A stretch of 64,000 nt of DNA from positions 62,001-126,000 of the forward strand of contig JAFEKR010000064.1 in NCBI GenBank assembly GCA_019022495.1, read 5' to 3'. The notes below the pieces were generated by a model that was not told the DNA's origin, did not search any database, and worked only from the letters and a program-made list of their open reading frames with translations. Both the position numbers and the translations under genes were made by a program. The stretch's first letter is position 1. The number at the start of each line of letters is the position of its first letter. This stretch comes from Epichloe hybrida. Taxonomy: Eukaryota > Ascomycota > Sordariomycetes > Hypocreales > Clavicipitaceae. Positions 34,480 to 47,115 of this stretch are shown here, in pieces.

Positions 34480-36688
34480 TCCCAATGAGAAGCGCGATTG
34501 TGCTTATGTACTTTTTTGGCTCCACAGCCCCCCCTCTTTTTTTTCTTTTTTTCTTTTTTTCTTCTTCTTTTCCCCTCAGCTGCCATGGCCTTGAGGTTCA
34601 GAGCCATAATTAAAAAGTACAACGGGATGGCACTACGCCAAAAAGAGCACTAGATAATGAAAGCTGCCAGGAAACAAAACAAAACAGTCAACGGGCAACC
34701 ACTGCTGGGGGACGGCCTCAAACATGAATAGCAATTCGGGTCTGCAGACTTTCTGGCCGAACCTACTGCACATAGTCGGAAGCTGCGGGTTGACGCATCG
34801 GCATCTCCGAGTCCAGGTAGTTATGCAGAAGCGCAGCAGGAAAAAAAAAATTAGCATAGATGGCGCGATTGACGCGGACAAGAAGCTGCTCATGGCCGGC
34901 CGGCATCTGACTCTATTCCATCTACGCAGCAGCATTGGACAAACATTGGTTCACCGAACATTCGCTGGGGGCGCAAACAAGTGGATCTGGCATTTCGTGA
35001 GGTTCCGGCGGCGACGACCTCAATCCAGCACCGAACGCTTTCAGTATTGTTCTGGCCATGTCATTCATGTACAATGTAATCCGTACGGAGTACAGATAAT
35101 GGGACCGAATGAGTGAGTTGCAGTTTGTCGGTCAAGCCGGACATATCGGACGTTATTGAGTTCTGACTTACATGTTGCGCCCGAATTCCGGAATCTGCCA
35201 CGAGACGTCCTACTTAGGCTATTTATTATACATACATACATACATATGCCACGTGTGAGAGCAAAACAGGGGTCGCCCATTCATGCCCCTGCGACATGTG
35301 AGCGCATTTATCAGCATTATACAATGAACAGTGCCTGACAGGCAGTACTTGATCCTAAAAAAAAAAAAAAAAAAAAAAAAAAACGAAGACAAAGCCCGCA
35401 TCTATAGCAGATTCACGGTGGTGCTGCCACGGCCACCCACGGCCATGGAGAGTTCCTTACAACAAGACAGAAACTGAGCACATGAACACACGTGTTTAAT
35501 AAGGGGCCCAGCTTACCCACCACAGAAAACATTGTAAATGTTCAGTAATACAAATATACAACCTTGACGACCAGCCAGCTCCCTGGTCAGAGATTTGTGG
35601 TGGCTGCAGCGGTATTTGCACTGATTAAGCACCTTCGATTGATGTCAACTGAGCACGACAGATCGGACCAGGGGCGGGCTCGCGTTGCTCAATTATTGGC
35701 CATGCCCTGCCTTCTCGGCTCTTACTTCCTTGGGGACGTGGTTTGATTCAGGACATGCACGGCATGGATCCAAGTGCCCATCCATGAGTCGCGCTTATTA
35801 GTACATGTAGATGCTAACAGGACAGACTAGAACCAAGACAGCGCGAAGTGCGCAGCTATCTTAATCAGAGTTCTCCGAGAAATGACAGGTCTGATTTCCA
35901 TTAAATGCTGAGATGATGACACAGTTAGTTGCCACGCGGCGCCCCATGCGGCGCCCATGCGCCCGTCCAGTCTGCCTGGATACCTGATCGTCGGTAACCC
36001 AGGAAAACGGTTTGACAGCGGCCTGAAGACCCAGAGGGGGCATCTGGAGTGCTGACGAGCGGTGAGCGCCTTCTCGTCGAATCATGACATCGCAACATGG
36101 AACCATCATCGTGTCGTTCTCTGTCAATGCAAAAAGCCCTGGCCTCGGACGGACTCAAGCTCGTGCACCCACAATAAGCATTGACAATAAAAAACCGACA
36201 CCTTGCTTACGTGTCAGAACACTCCCTTTTCTGACATTTTGGTCAAATCAGTATCGAACGTAGTGGATTCACGTATATTGCTCAACTTATGTCTAGACAC
36301 GAGGAGAAACATTTGTTTGGCAGTGAAATTTTAATCATTCGCGTCGACTTTCATGCTGACTTTCCATGCCAAAGAGATCAGGTTGGAGTCCAACTCGGAG
36401 CAGGGCCTGTCAATGCCAAACTTTGCCTTGGGAAGGCAGGTAGGAGTCTTGAACGGCAGCTTCGAGCAGGAGATGCTGGCAGTTCAAATGCAGTTGCGGG
36501 GTGCCTCCTTCCGATTCCGATACCAATTCCAAGCCAACTTGCAAAATAAGTTGAGGAACTTTCCCACAGATCGCGCCTGTGTTTTCTTCATTGCACGTGG
36601 CATTGATTTCATCGGGGGTTTGTCTTTTTTTCGAGCACTTGCTGATGACAATGTTTGTGCATCGTTGTATTTGCACGACCCCTCCTTG

Positions 36689-36796
36689 CGTCCCTCCTGG
36701 CGTCCCTCCTGGCGACCCTCCTGGCGTCCCTCCTGGCGTCCCTCCTGGCGACCCTCCTGGCGTCCCTCCTGGCGTCCCTCCTGGCGTCCCTCCCCG
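36689..36796 (+). repeat. 12-bp minisatellite with 36-bp higher-order pattern
   Basis: There are nine units of CGTCCCTCCTGG, the last imperfect. Units 3 and 6 read CGACCC, giving the order T-T-A-T-T-A-T-T-T. Confidence 0.95.
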
Positions 36797-37276
36797 TCTG
36801 ATGTGCCACGACATTCGTTCATTGTTCGATGTAACCAGTGGTTGTCTGGTCCGAAGACACACATACTTACAGTACTTCTACAATCGGTTCGTACAGGAAT
36901 CCGTACTCCGTACTCCGTATACGGAGTAGTGATACGCTCTTGTACGCTAATCTCGTGTCCACGCTGCTCCATCAGTTGGTCCGTGCAGCTTGCATGTGCC
37001 CCTGTGGCTGTCAACACGTGGATGGCCCCCCAGTGAAAGACGTCAGATTGGCGATAATGTGCGGAGCACGGAGTAGTATGCAAGTGACGACTGCTTGTGA
37101 TTCTCCTTATCCGTCTGCCAGCTCATCTGGCTCTTCAGCCGCAGCAAGGAAGCAAGGGTGCAACGTTCTCGACACGGGCACTCTAACGTGCAACCGCTGG
37201 GAAACTCGACGCCACTCGTGCAATAGAAAAACGACGCATTCATTGCCCCGTCTCGCTTCCATGCTTCGCATGTAGT

Positions 37277-37300
37277 TTGCTTGCTTGCTTGCTTGCTTGT
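37277..37300 (+). repeat. (TTGC)6 microsatellite
   Basis: A short 4-bp array lies at the start of a spurious plus-strand frame. Confidence 0.9.
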
Positions 37301-37523
37301 GAAGGCCGGAGGCCGGGGCCACGGTGCAACCATCTCGGCGAGTCCCGACTCGTGCAAGATTCAAGGTTCAGCATGTTAAAGGGCCAGGAACGTTGCTCTT
37401 GTTGGGACGTCGCACGATCGGAGACGAACAAACACTTCTTATCTGCACCGCGCATTGAGAATCGGTATTTTGACAAGCATCATGGTGGACGAGACCGGCT
37501 CGTCCATTGCGTCCTGTTTCGTG

Positions 37524-37651
37524 CTACAAAACTACAAAACTACAAAACTACAAAACTACAAAACTACAAAACTACAAAACTACAAAACTACAAAACTACA
37601 AAACTACAAAACTACAAAACTACAAAACTACAAAACTACAAAACTACAAAA
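37524..37651 (+). repeat. 8-bp minisatellite CTACAAAA, 16 units
   Basis: Sixteen perfect units give open frames in all three plus phases; none is a gene. Confidence 0.95.
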
Positions 37652-40600
37652 CCTCACCAGGGCGAGAAATGGTGAGGATCCACCCACCACAAATCCCCAA
37701 GTGCCTACTCCGTACCCTCACCCCCCCCCCACCACTCGTACCCCTCCCGCTCCGCTGCTAGTCTAGTCTATTACAGTTGCGATTGGCCAATGCGTAGTCC
37801 GTACGGATTACAAATCCGGGGTTTCGCATCACGAAGAGGATTCCAGCAGATAAGTATTACTACTATTAAGTGAATGCTGCTGACCGCAGCTGATGGTACG
37901 ATCCTGCGTAATGTTGCATTCGATCAAGACGTTGACGGCAGTTGTTTGTCATTAGCGCACGCCGTGCTTCACAACCAGAGAAGGGATTTGTCGGCCGAGA
38001 AAAGACGCGAAGACGGCACCGAAGCCGAAGGACCAACCAAACATGTTGCCGACCGACTCGGACGGTTCGTATTCCAAGAGGACACCTTGCCTTCGGGCCC
38101 ATGGAAACTGGGCCCATTCTCGCCGTCTGACATGCATGCCCATCTGGTATTACCTGCTCAGGCAGGCCATCGGTAAATTTACCACCAATTTTGTTCTCTT
38201 TCTCCCACTGTCGGTCGGTCCGCATTCACATTAGGCCTTACAGCCCCGTGAGATGGCATCCCGTATGTATATGTAGGGGTTCATGGATCCTGACGTTGTC
38301 TGGCCTCCAAACATACGACCCCTTTCACTCCGTAGACAGCAACCTAAAACAGGGCAAGCCCGGTGTGAATCTATCTACAAATTTCCTTCTGCATGGACTC
38401 GTCTCTGGTGTACAGAACAAAATACAGTACGCGTCTTCGACACAGAATCAGACTTCAGACCCAACCACTGAACCAGAAAGGATAGGAGCGCCAGTTGCCG
38501 ACTTGCCGTGAGCTGAGCGAGGCCGTTGCCGGCACAGGGACGAATCGACACGAACTGACCCCCCCCCCCCCTCCCCTTTTATTACAGGCCTTGCCATGTG
38601 GCAGTCGCCCGCCAAGAAATGATTCACAATGACCGACAGAGCCCTGTCCTTTGTTCCGTACCAGACTACAGATTATTACTACTTCCGGCTCTGAAAACAC
38701 ATTGTGTACATACGGAACCGACATTGCTTGCATGTTTGCCCCGGGCCCCTGTGGTGTCGCCAGCAGCCACACCGGATCGTGACAATGCACACTTGCTTAC
38801 GCACAAGTTTCTGCAGTTCTTTCAACGCATCACTCGAGAGAAATAGAGCCACGCAGAGCTGATCATTGTTTCATGTAGCCGGAGCCAATGATCACGAGCT
38901 TAATGAAGTCGTGACGGCCCGGATGTACCCAGGCTCCGCACGCACTCACGGAGTTTCCCATCGACCAACGTTTAGTTTTGTTTTTACAATCAAGCCGTTG
39001 CTTAAGCATAACCGACTTGCATTACACCAACCAGCCTTATCAACAGTTCGCCTTCCATCGCGCTCCGACGACGATGACGACGACGATGACGACAACAACA
39101 CATCCATAAGAATGAGACTAACAACATCTCAGATAGTTGGTTTTACATCCGCACGTCTCGCTGGGGGGGGGGGTGACAATAGACAGAGCTACTTTCAGTC
39201 ATGCTGTACGTACTCCGTACGCCATGATTATCCTTGAAAGAGATTCTTCAAGGTTCAGGGGGGAAGGCGATCTCCAGCGGTTCAATATTTCAAACAGGTA
39301 AGACGAAACTCATTTGAAATGATATAAGCACTACCAGTTGCGACGAAGCTCGGGATGGTTTGCTTGCGCCTTTCCCACGCCCCAGCTGGCTTCTGTGCAG
39401 GGGGGGGGGGGCAAGCCCAGACCCCTCAAGCGCGCCCGACTTCTAGAACAAGTCTGCAGCTGATTGTGTGTGGGCTTCATCATATTAGTTTCAGTGCAAA
39501 TTATTGCAAATACTATGATTGTTTTTATAATCACGGGGCTCCGCAAGTGGGACAAGAGCGGCCAAAGCACATGGAACCGGAACCTTGCTTACATATATTT
39601 CAACCATCAAGGCAGCTCGGCCAAGGCAAACAAACCCCTGTACTTCCTGGTCGTCAAACGCTGGCATGTTCTCGGTTTCCCGTTTACAGACACAACTCAG
39701 CCAACGAACCAGGCATTCGTTGTTAACTCTCATGCTCCTTCCTCTCTGATTCAAGCCTCAATTGGCCCGTTGACCTAGAGTTGCCCGTCTCAAGAAGCAA
39801 TCATCGATTATTCTCCCAAAGGGTGCATAGCTTTTCAAGTTTCGGTTCTTCCTATCTTGTTCCTCTAGAGCAAGTTGATTCCCCTGGTGTGCAAAGGACG
39901 AGGTGTGATGCCAGAGTTGTCGTCGGCACCTGCTGCCATCTCGCATACGTTCGACACATAATTTATATGCATCTGATAAGCCATCATCATCACATATCCA
40001 TGGATCCAGTCCCTGTCGTACCACTTGTCGCGGAACAGCCAATTTTACCTTACCCCCCCCCCTTTGTTAGCCAGTCGCTAATGATGAATGTGCCGGCAAA
40101 TCGGACGCAAAAAAGTTGGCCGACATTTTGCCCCCAACCAGCGGAGCCTCACGCGTCACTGACGATGACTCCGTACTTATTTCTCAATCATTAGGCGATT
40201 ATACTCGCGATGAAGGTGTTATGCTGCCAATTGCGGCGACGCGGCGATCGAGCAGGCTAGACGGGTTTGCAGCTCTGACAATAGGGTTTCGCGCCCAAGG
40301 CTTCACAACCAAAAAGTCAGATCACAACGGACGGAAGCATGACCCAGCGCGGCATGGCGACCGGGAAGTCTCGTGGTCCGTCCATGGCGGCAGCACGCAC
40401 ACAGCAACACCCAGCAACACCCAACATGGAATGAGCTGGCCTTGTTGGGGCCTCTTTCGTGTCCGTGGCTGCTTATTAGTGCATGGATTCGATACATGTA
40501 GTGGCTGGCCCAAGACCAGGATGGACATCGGGACACCCAAAGCAGCATAGTCTGGTGGAGGGACATCCCTGGAGCCACGCGCCGATCGGGGTTGAAACTC

Positions 40601-40810
40601 GTGCTCGTCCACGAGGGAGGCGTTTCGTCGCTTGCTTGTCTTACATTGCACATTTCCGTCCTTTGCATCGTTGCACCCGATCTCACATCCAACATCCATC
40701 ATCGAACATGCCGGGCTGGGACTTTTGCGGCTGGCATGAGGCGAGGCACTCACAATCAAGCCCCTGAGCGCAGAGCGGCCAAGAGACGTCTAATACGTCG
40801 AGGTGCAGCA

Positions 40811-40876
40811 GCATCTCTGGCGCATCTCTGGCGCATCTCTGGCGCATCTCTGGCGCATCTCTGGCGCATCTCTGGC
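40811..40876 (+). repeat. 11-bp minisatellite GCATCTCTGGC, 6 units
   Basis: Six identical units occur in a gene-free stretch. Confidence 0.95.
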
Positions 40877-41653
40877 CGACTCCGACTTCTTGTTCGTCGC
40901 CATCCAGACTCTCGGGTCCCATCCAAAACGCTGCCAGGGGGCTGGAGCGTTACCAAAATGTTGCTCCATGCGCTTCAGTGGGCTCCGTTGCCGTTGTGTA
41001 ACATGTCTGGCCATCATAAGTGCGGGGAGGCGGTTCACATTGCATCTGATGCCGCATCTTTAAAAGCTAACCATGCTGCATGGTTCTTGGTTCTTGGTTC
41101 TTTGCATACTAGTTCATACGGATTACTCAGGTCAATCAACAAGTTAGATCTACAGTTTTACTGCCAACAACCAACCAAACTACATAGGGGTTCGGAGTCG
41201 GCGACGAGACAGACTGCAGCGCGTGCATCGGAACATGCACACACGCACACGCGCACAATCTTGCATTGTTCGGCATAACAGGCTCCATTGTTGCCGCAAA
41301 AGCGTTTTGGCTATTCGTACAATCCTTGCAGTGGCATTTACATATCACATCCCGTTGACGTGCTGTCCTTGCCCTGGTTTTATTATTGCTTCTCTTCAAC
41401 CCTGGTTGCATCACTCTGTTCTTCGTGAACTGAGTAATCCGTAGCGCACTCGTCAAATCCCAGTAAGCTCCTGAATCAGTTTCCCATGAAATTCCCCATT
41501 GCACCTCGCGTGTTGGCGTTGGGCGGGCTGGTGCAACAAAAAAAAAAAGTAATAAAAGTCTGCGTCTGCAAGTGGCCTCAGGTCGGTCTGTCCCGAGCGG
41601 CTTCGCGCGTGGGAGCTTCCACCAGTTGGCCACATGCAGGCATGGGCGTCGGA

Positions 41654-41744
41654 GCTTGGCTGGCTTGGCTGGCTTGGCTTGCGAGTTGGCTTGACCTGTG
41701 CTTGACCTGTGCTTGACCTGTGCTTGACCTGTGCTTGACCTGTG
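41654..41744 (+). repeat. Two adjoining minisatellites (9 bp x3, 11 bp x5)
   Basis: Three GCTTGGCTG-like units are followed by five perfect CTTGACCTGTG units at 41,690-41,744. Confidence 0.9.
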
Positions 41745-42518
41745 CTCGGCCTCTGCCTCTGCATCTGCATCTGTATGAATCTGTATCTGTACACCGCTGC
41801 GGCGGCGGCGAATCGCGCAAAACCCACAATTGGTTATTGAACTCGGCTTTCTGATGCTGTCGACATGAAACCCCGTGTCTGGTTCCATCAAGCATCAAGG
41901 GGGCCTACCATATCCAGTTTGCACCCAAGGATATATTATTGTCTGGCCAGTCTCATGGATGCAGTCTGCAGTCTGCGACTGCTTGACCTTGACTTGTTCG
42001 CCCATGACTCCACGTTCGCACATGCAGCGGATAGGAAACATGGCAAAGAAAGAAGCAGACTTGTTAATTACTTGACCTTACATCTGGCCGCCGGATGCAT
42101 GGCCCATTGGCTGTCCCCCCCTCGCATGCCCACTCCGTCGCTCCTTCTCATGTGGCCCAGTCTTTCCAGGGACAGCAGCACCGACTCAAGTTCACGTCCA
42201 AGTCCTCAAAGTCTCCACCTCCCGATGAGCCGGTTATGTTTCCTGCTCCTTGAGTCCTGGATGGACGCCCATATCTTCACCCCTTCTCCCCCCCCCCTTG
42301 TGCCATCGCCTCGCTGCCCGCCCACTTGGTCTCTCTCTCACCAGACTTTCCCAGGACACACCCCCCTTCCAGCACAACTAGAAGTCTTAATGTAGAGACT
42401 ACCTATACTAGGCCCTGACCATCTTGTGCTCGTCCCACGCAGTACGGTTTTGTCTTTTATTTCAACCTTCCCGTAGCCGTCACCACGTTTCTCTAAACCC
42501 TTTTTTTTTTTTTGTCAG

Positions 42519-44882
42519 ATGGCCGCTCTGTCGCACCGTCCCTCGAACGAAGCGAATAATATCCTTCATCAAGCCTCCGAGACGCATCATCACAGCCGTT
42601 CCCCCCCGCCTTTGACGCACTACGCCTCTGCACCTCGATCGTCAACGTCAGAACGTTCGCCGACCGATCCACCTGCCGCCTCTGCCCATCACCACCGACA
42701 CTCCATCTCGCAATCTACGACTTCTGTCGCGAGATCTCACCGCTCCAACAAAGCTCTTTTCGATCGAGCAGCCGCCGCCTTGGACAGAACGCAATCCGTC
42801 CTCGCCACCATCTCCGAACCCGTCATTCGTTACCGTCAGTCGAACTCAGCACTCGCTCGCTTGTCCCTTGCGTCCGATTCTGCCTCGGATTCAGAGCTCT
42901 CGAGCCCGAAAAAAGACGCTAGCGTCAGAAATTCAGTCTGCAACGCTTCTTTGAGTAGTGCCCTTACGTCCGATATCAGGGTGGTGATTCCGGCGGCTCA
43001 GGATCTGCCTTCCCAGCCTTACTCTGAGACGGATCCAAGCCTCCCCGCGCCTATCAGGTTGATAGGCACCGACAAGACGATGCACCAGACTTCTTCGCGT
43101 TTGTTGCGCATGACTGATGACGATCGGCCGTTCACAAGGGTATGTTGATCATTAATCAAATTAAATTAAAGTCTCTCTCTTTTTTTTTTTACTTCCGTTT
43201 TCCACTGTTACCCCTGCTATCCCTTCATCTCATTTCTTGCTTCGCTGCAGCGTCGTTGGGAGCTTTTGCATAGCAACGTCAACCGCTAACATATATGGTC
43301 GGAATTTGTAAAGGACTTCAAGGACTTGTTCGCAACTTTGATTGTGAGCCTGTTGCCTCTCTCTGCACATCGTGTGCGGTTATCGAAAGTTGAATACACA
43401 TTTCTCTCGGAGGATGCTATCAACAACTTGGGCTCATTGAAATTTTCACAGTCCAACAGGATGCCCGACCCTAAAGACCCTTCGAGGATCGTGACTACAA
43501 CGACGACGACCACTTTCTCCATGGCCAAGGACATGGCAAGATCCATTTGCCAGCGATTTGTCGAGGCCCGGTTCATTGAGTCTGCTGATGGCAAGTACCA
43601 GCAGGTGTACAATATGAAGGGGTCTGTCTGGCAGTTGACTCCCAAAGGCATCACAGTACTGGACCGCTTCTGTTCTCGAAATGGCATTCAACAGAAGCAG
43701 GTGGTCGAGTTGTCTAGTATGCACTCGACTCAGCTCGTCATTTTGGAGCGTGACCAGCAAACAGACAAACTTCTTCACGACTGGGGCACCATTGAGGTCA
43801 TCTTCCGTCGGTTTGTCGGTACGGATGGCCGAAACGTAAAGGCCAGTGTCACAGCCGCCGACTCGGACTCTCTACATGACTACAAGGATGGCCTCAATGG
43901 TGTCAAGATGGCGGCAGAACGCAAGGTGAATGGCAAGACGTACAGCGACACTTTTACAGGCAAAGCCACCACAGAGTGGCTGATGGACTGCTCCACCATC
44001 GTTGACCGCCGGGAAATCATCGAAATTGCGTCGTTGTTTGTCGAGTATGATCTCATAGAACCTGTGGTACAAGACCGTGCTTTCATGTCACAAAATGCGG
44101 GTTACAACTTGTTTCAGCCCACCAAACATGCCATTTACCAGCTCACGGCACGGGGTAGGGAACTGATTATCGGGAACGGTTCCCGCGGTCGCGCATCGGA
44201 GAGTGAGAATGGCACAGGATCGCAGCGAAACGGCATCACGAGAGATTCCAACACCCAGAGGCTTGAGAAGATTCTCAATGACGCCGCCCTCCGTCTTTTG
44301 TTTAGAGAGAATTTGCGGGAAACGCATTGCGAGGAGAATCTGTCCTTTTACAAGGATGTTGGAGAGTTTGTCAGGAGCTGCAAAGCGGCAATTCGTCAAG
44401 CCCAAAAGACTCCGAATGCTGGCTCCATGGACACCATCAAAGAGATCATGGCTCAAGCCTATGGCATCTACAATGCCTTTTTGGCCCCAGGATCGCCGTG
44501 TGAGCTCAACATAGATCACCAACTCCGCAACAGCCTGGCTACACGAATGACCAAGGCTGTGGGCCAGGACAACACCATGATTGAAACGCTCCAAGAAGTG
44601 ACAGCTCTTTTCGAGGATGCGCAGAATGCAGTTTTCAAGCTGATGGCTAGCGTAGGTTTTTTTATCCTTTCCACCAGCTCTCTTCTCTTCACACGTCTCT
44701 TTCACCACGATCAGACGGAAGATGCGATTGGGTGAATGCACATGTGCTAACATGCCATCTGTCAGGACTCGGTGCCAAAATTTCTTCGCAACACCAAATA
44801 CGAGCAGCAACTACGGAACTACGATCTTGACATGTCGGCCCGCGTACCCGAGAGGAGCCAGAGTCGTTCTAACCGCAAATAA
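42519..44882 (+). CDS. flbA: Regulator of G-protein signalling, FlbA/Sst2 type
   Basis: Exons are 42,519-43,139, 43,314-44,651 and 44,766-44,882, giving 691 residues. Both introns (174 and 114 bp) leave the frame in phase 0 and join DDRPFTR to DFKDLFATL and KLMAS to DSVPKFLRN. Residues 1-200 are Ser/Pro/His-rich and disordered. Residues about 208-330 hold the first DEP-like (fungal DR) domain with LSKVEYTFLSEDAINNL and SICQRFVEARFIES. A second DEP domain follows (GKATTEWLMDCSTIVDRREIIEIASLFVEYDLI in parts). The RGS box (about 510-650) contains LRLLFRENLRETHCEENLSF. The family speeds GTP hydrolysis by the FadA-type G-alpha, so it restrains vegetative growth and permits conidiation. A T12-GTCAG 3' splice-like signal abuts the ATG, so a 5'-UTR intron is likely. 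Confidence 0.95.
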
Positions 44883-45765
44883 CAAAATGTGTGCGGGAAA
44901 CTTTTTTTATTTTTTTCATCTTTTCATATGGTCAGGATTTTTTTCGTATGATGATATGTTTTAGATTCGAGACCTTATACCTCTGCATCAACCGGTGTTA
45001 TTGCGTCATTTCGGAATTACTCCTTTTCTTTTCGTGGTCATTTGCTTCATTAAACATGAATCAATATCAGGATACACCGCAACAACTTGCAAGTGCGGTT
45101 CTGAAAGAAAGAGGAAAAGAAAGGATGCGGGCGACATTGATGCCAGATGTCGTCGGTGTCTTGATTTTCTTCTTCCTTTCTTCCTGGACGGACTGCAGCA
45201 GATTTGTTGTTGGTCAATTTGTCCCACGCTTTGATTTTTCCCGTTCCTCACTTTATCTGCCTTTTTTTTTTTTTCCATCTCATTTGCGTTTGCAACTGTT
45301 GGGCGCGACGGCATGGGAATACGGGCCGAGTCGCCCATGTGCGCCATGTCTTTTGTTTTGATATGGAAATAAAAGAAGGCGTTTAAGGGAAATCAAGCAT
45401 AATAGAGTGACGAAGCTACCTATTCGAATGATTCTGGTGCAAATGGGATGGCATGTGCTGATCCTGCGCTTGGGGGGGGGGGAGGTGTCGGCCCAATTAT
45501 GGCCCAAAGTAAGACTCAGGCCGTGCGTGACCTGGTTGGATGTGTCGACTTCTGGATTGGAAGAATTCAGCGGGCGAAAGGGGCAGGAAGGAGGCAGGAA
45601 GCAGGCAGGGGGGCGGGGCACATCAACGCCATGCACGCCAGCCACGCCGGAGACATGACATTGATGAATGAGGAACCCGGCGGGCGGCTCGAAGGCGAAG
45701 AAGGGAGGCATAATATATTATTGGGACACTAGCGACAGATGGTACGACGGTATATTGGACTGGTG

Positions 45766-45824
45766 GCAGGCAGGCAGGCAGACAGACAGGCAGACAGACA
45801 GGCAGACAGACAGGCAGACAGACA
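45766..45824 (+). repeat. GGCA/GACA tandem array
   Basis: A (GGCA)4 run passes into a 12-bp unit (GACAGACAGGCA), repeated about four times. Confidence 0.9.
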
Positions 45825-45975
45825 TGGGACAACGTGCAGGCCCGCCCGCGTCTTGCGTGCGTCCTTCCTCCGCGGATGCAGCGATACGAGACGAGACGAG
45901 ACGAGCAACCCGACACGGTCCGGCCCCCTGGTGTACCGCGCAGGCGCCGGGCCGGGGTCCTTGGGAATCTGCAAG

Positions 45976-46107
45976 TACGCAGGTACGCAGGTACGCAGGT
46001 ACGCAGGTACGCAGGTACGGACTACGGATTACGGATTACGGATTACGGATTACGGATTACGGATTACGGATTACGGATTACGGATTACGGATTACAGACT
46101 ACAGATT
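45976..46107 (+). repeat. Composite array: TACGCAGG x5 then ACGGATT x10 with variants
   Basis: Five 8-bp units (45,976-46,015) switch to a 7-bp unit. ACGGACT at 46,017 is followed by ten ACGGATT (46,024-46,093) and then ACAGACT ACAGATT. A CGTACGGAGTAC motif follows at 46,112. Confidence 0.95.
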
Positions 46108-46410
46108 AATTCGTACGGAGTACTCATGCATGCAAATACGCAAGCAAATATGCCGGTCTCTCGGTAGTTGTCCGTGCCTGATTTTTGATGCTGTTGGTTT
46201 TAAAATTTGCCCCAGGCCGGTGGCCGGTCGCCGGTCGCCGGTCGCCGCCCAAACAAACCAAACAAACCAAAAATGCCAATGTGTGGTTGCCGTGGATGCA
46301 GCCAGTTCCTTGCAGACAGACGGGACAATAACAAGCAGAGCAGTAATCTGTATCAATTCAATTGAATGATCAGAATGCAGCAGAATGCAGCAGAATGTCT
46401 GGTCTGGCCT

Positions 46411-46436
46411 CCACACACACACACACACACACACAC
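46411..46436 (+). repeat. (CA)n microsatellite
   Basis: About thirteen CA units lie in intergenic DNA. Confidence 0.9.
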
Positions 46437-47115
46437 TCGCCAGCACAGGCACGCTGAATGTCGCACCACGACGGAGGCACGCATCGAGCTGGAATGTCGG
46501 CAGCAGAGACACGGGGCGCCCAGGTCGGCTGTGATTCATTCTTGGGCAGAACAGAGAACCAATGTATTCCTCCCGTTCGGTGTAGTTTCCATTTGGATGG
46601 GTCTCGGCGTAATTACAGCCAGCCTCTCTTTTTTTTTTTTTTTTTTTCCCCCGTCTCCTGTCATTTAATTTTTTTATTTTTTTTTCAACACCCTTTCTTC
46701 GCCAACCCACTGACTGGTACGCATTGCAGATTCTCTTGTCTCAGTCCACCTCCACCCAGACCTTTTATCCCATGCCTAATAATATTGTCTTCTTCCATGT
46801 TTTTTGTTGTTTGTTTTTTTTTTCTGCAACACTCGTGTCTTGTAGCGGAGCGGGAAAAAAACGGCATGTTGCAGATGTGATCTGCGCGTCTTGGGGGTTT
46901 TCAAACCACACGGAACATGGAACATAAAAGCCGAGGAACATTCTGTCTTTTTTTTTTTTTCAGTTCTCGTCTCTTCTCTCATCATCATCACTCTCAACTG
47001 TCTTTTCACTAACATTCGCTTTCTTTCTTCTCTTCGCTCTTTTCCCACACACACACACACCCCCCCTTTAACAACTCGTTTTAATTTTTTTCTCATCTAC
47101 CACTTCTTTTTCAAG

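Larger units (their letters stand above)
34480..42518. other. 8-kb gene-poor, minisatellite-rich region
   Basis: I see no supported protein gene. The region has five minisatellites (at 36.7, 37.3, 37.5, 40.8 and 41.7 kb), many poly-A/C/G tracts, and about ten TACGGAGTA/TAATCCGTA motifs. Long frames here are created by the tandem repeats. The right end is a CT-rich flbA promoter. Confidence 0.65.
44883..47115. other. Intergenic, repeat-rich
   Basis: Several tandem arrays occur between 45.77 and 46.44 kb, with homopolymers elsewhere. No supported gene is seen. The last ~200 bp (T- and CT-rich, CACACA) is the leader of the wall-protein gene. Confidence 0.6.

Noticed and set aside
36353..37083. 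Plus and minus frames of 150-227 codons with PSWR or GGT repeats
   Set aside because: They depend on the 12-bp array and have no conserved sequence on either side.
46024..46093. ACGGATT array as interstitial telomere DNA
   Set aside because: Fungal telomeres are TTAGGG-type; this 7-bp unit is different.
45668..46369. 233-codon plus-strand frame
   Set aside because: It runs through two tandem arrays (QTDR and DYGLRIT repeats) that stay open only because of repeat phase.
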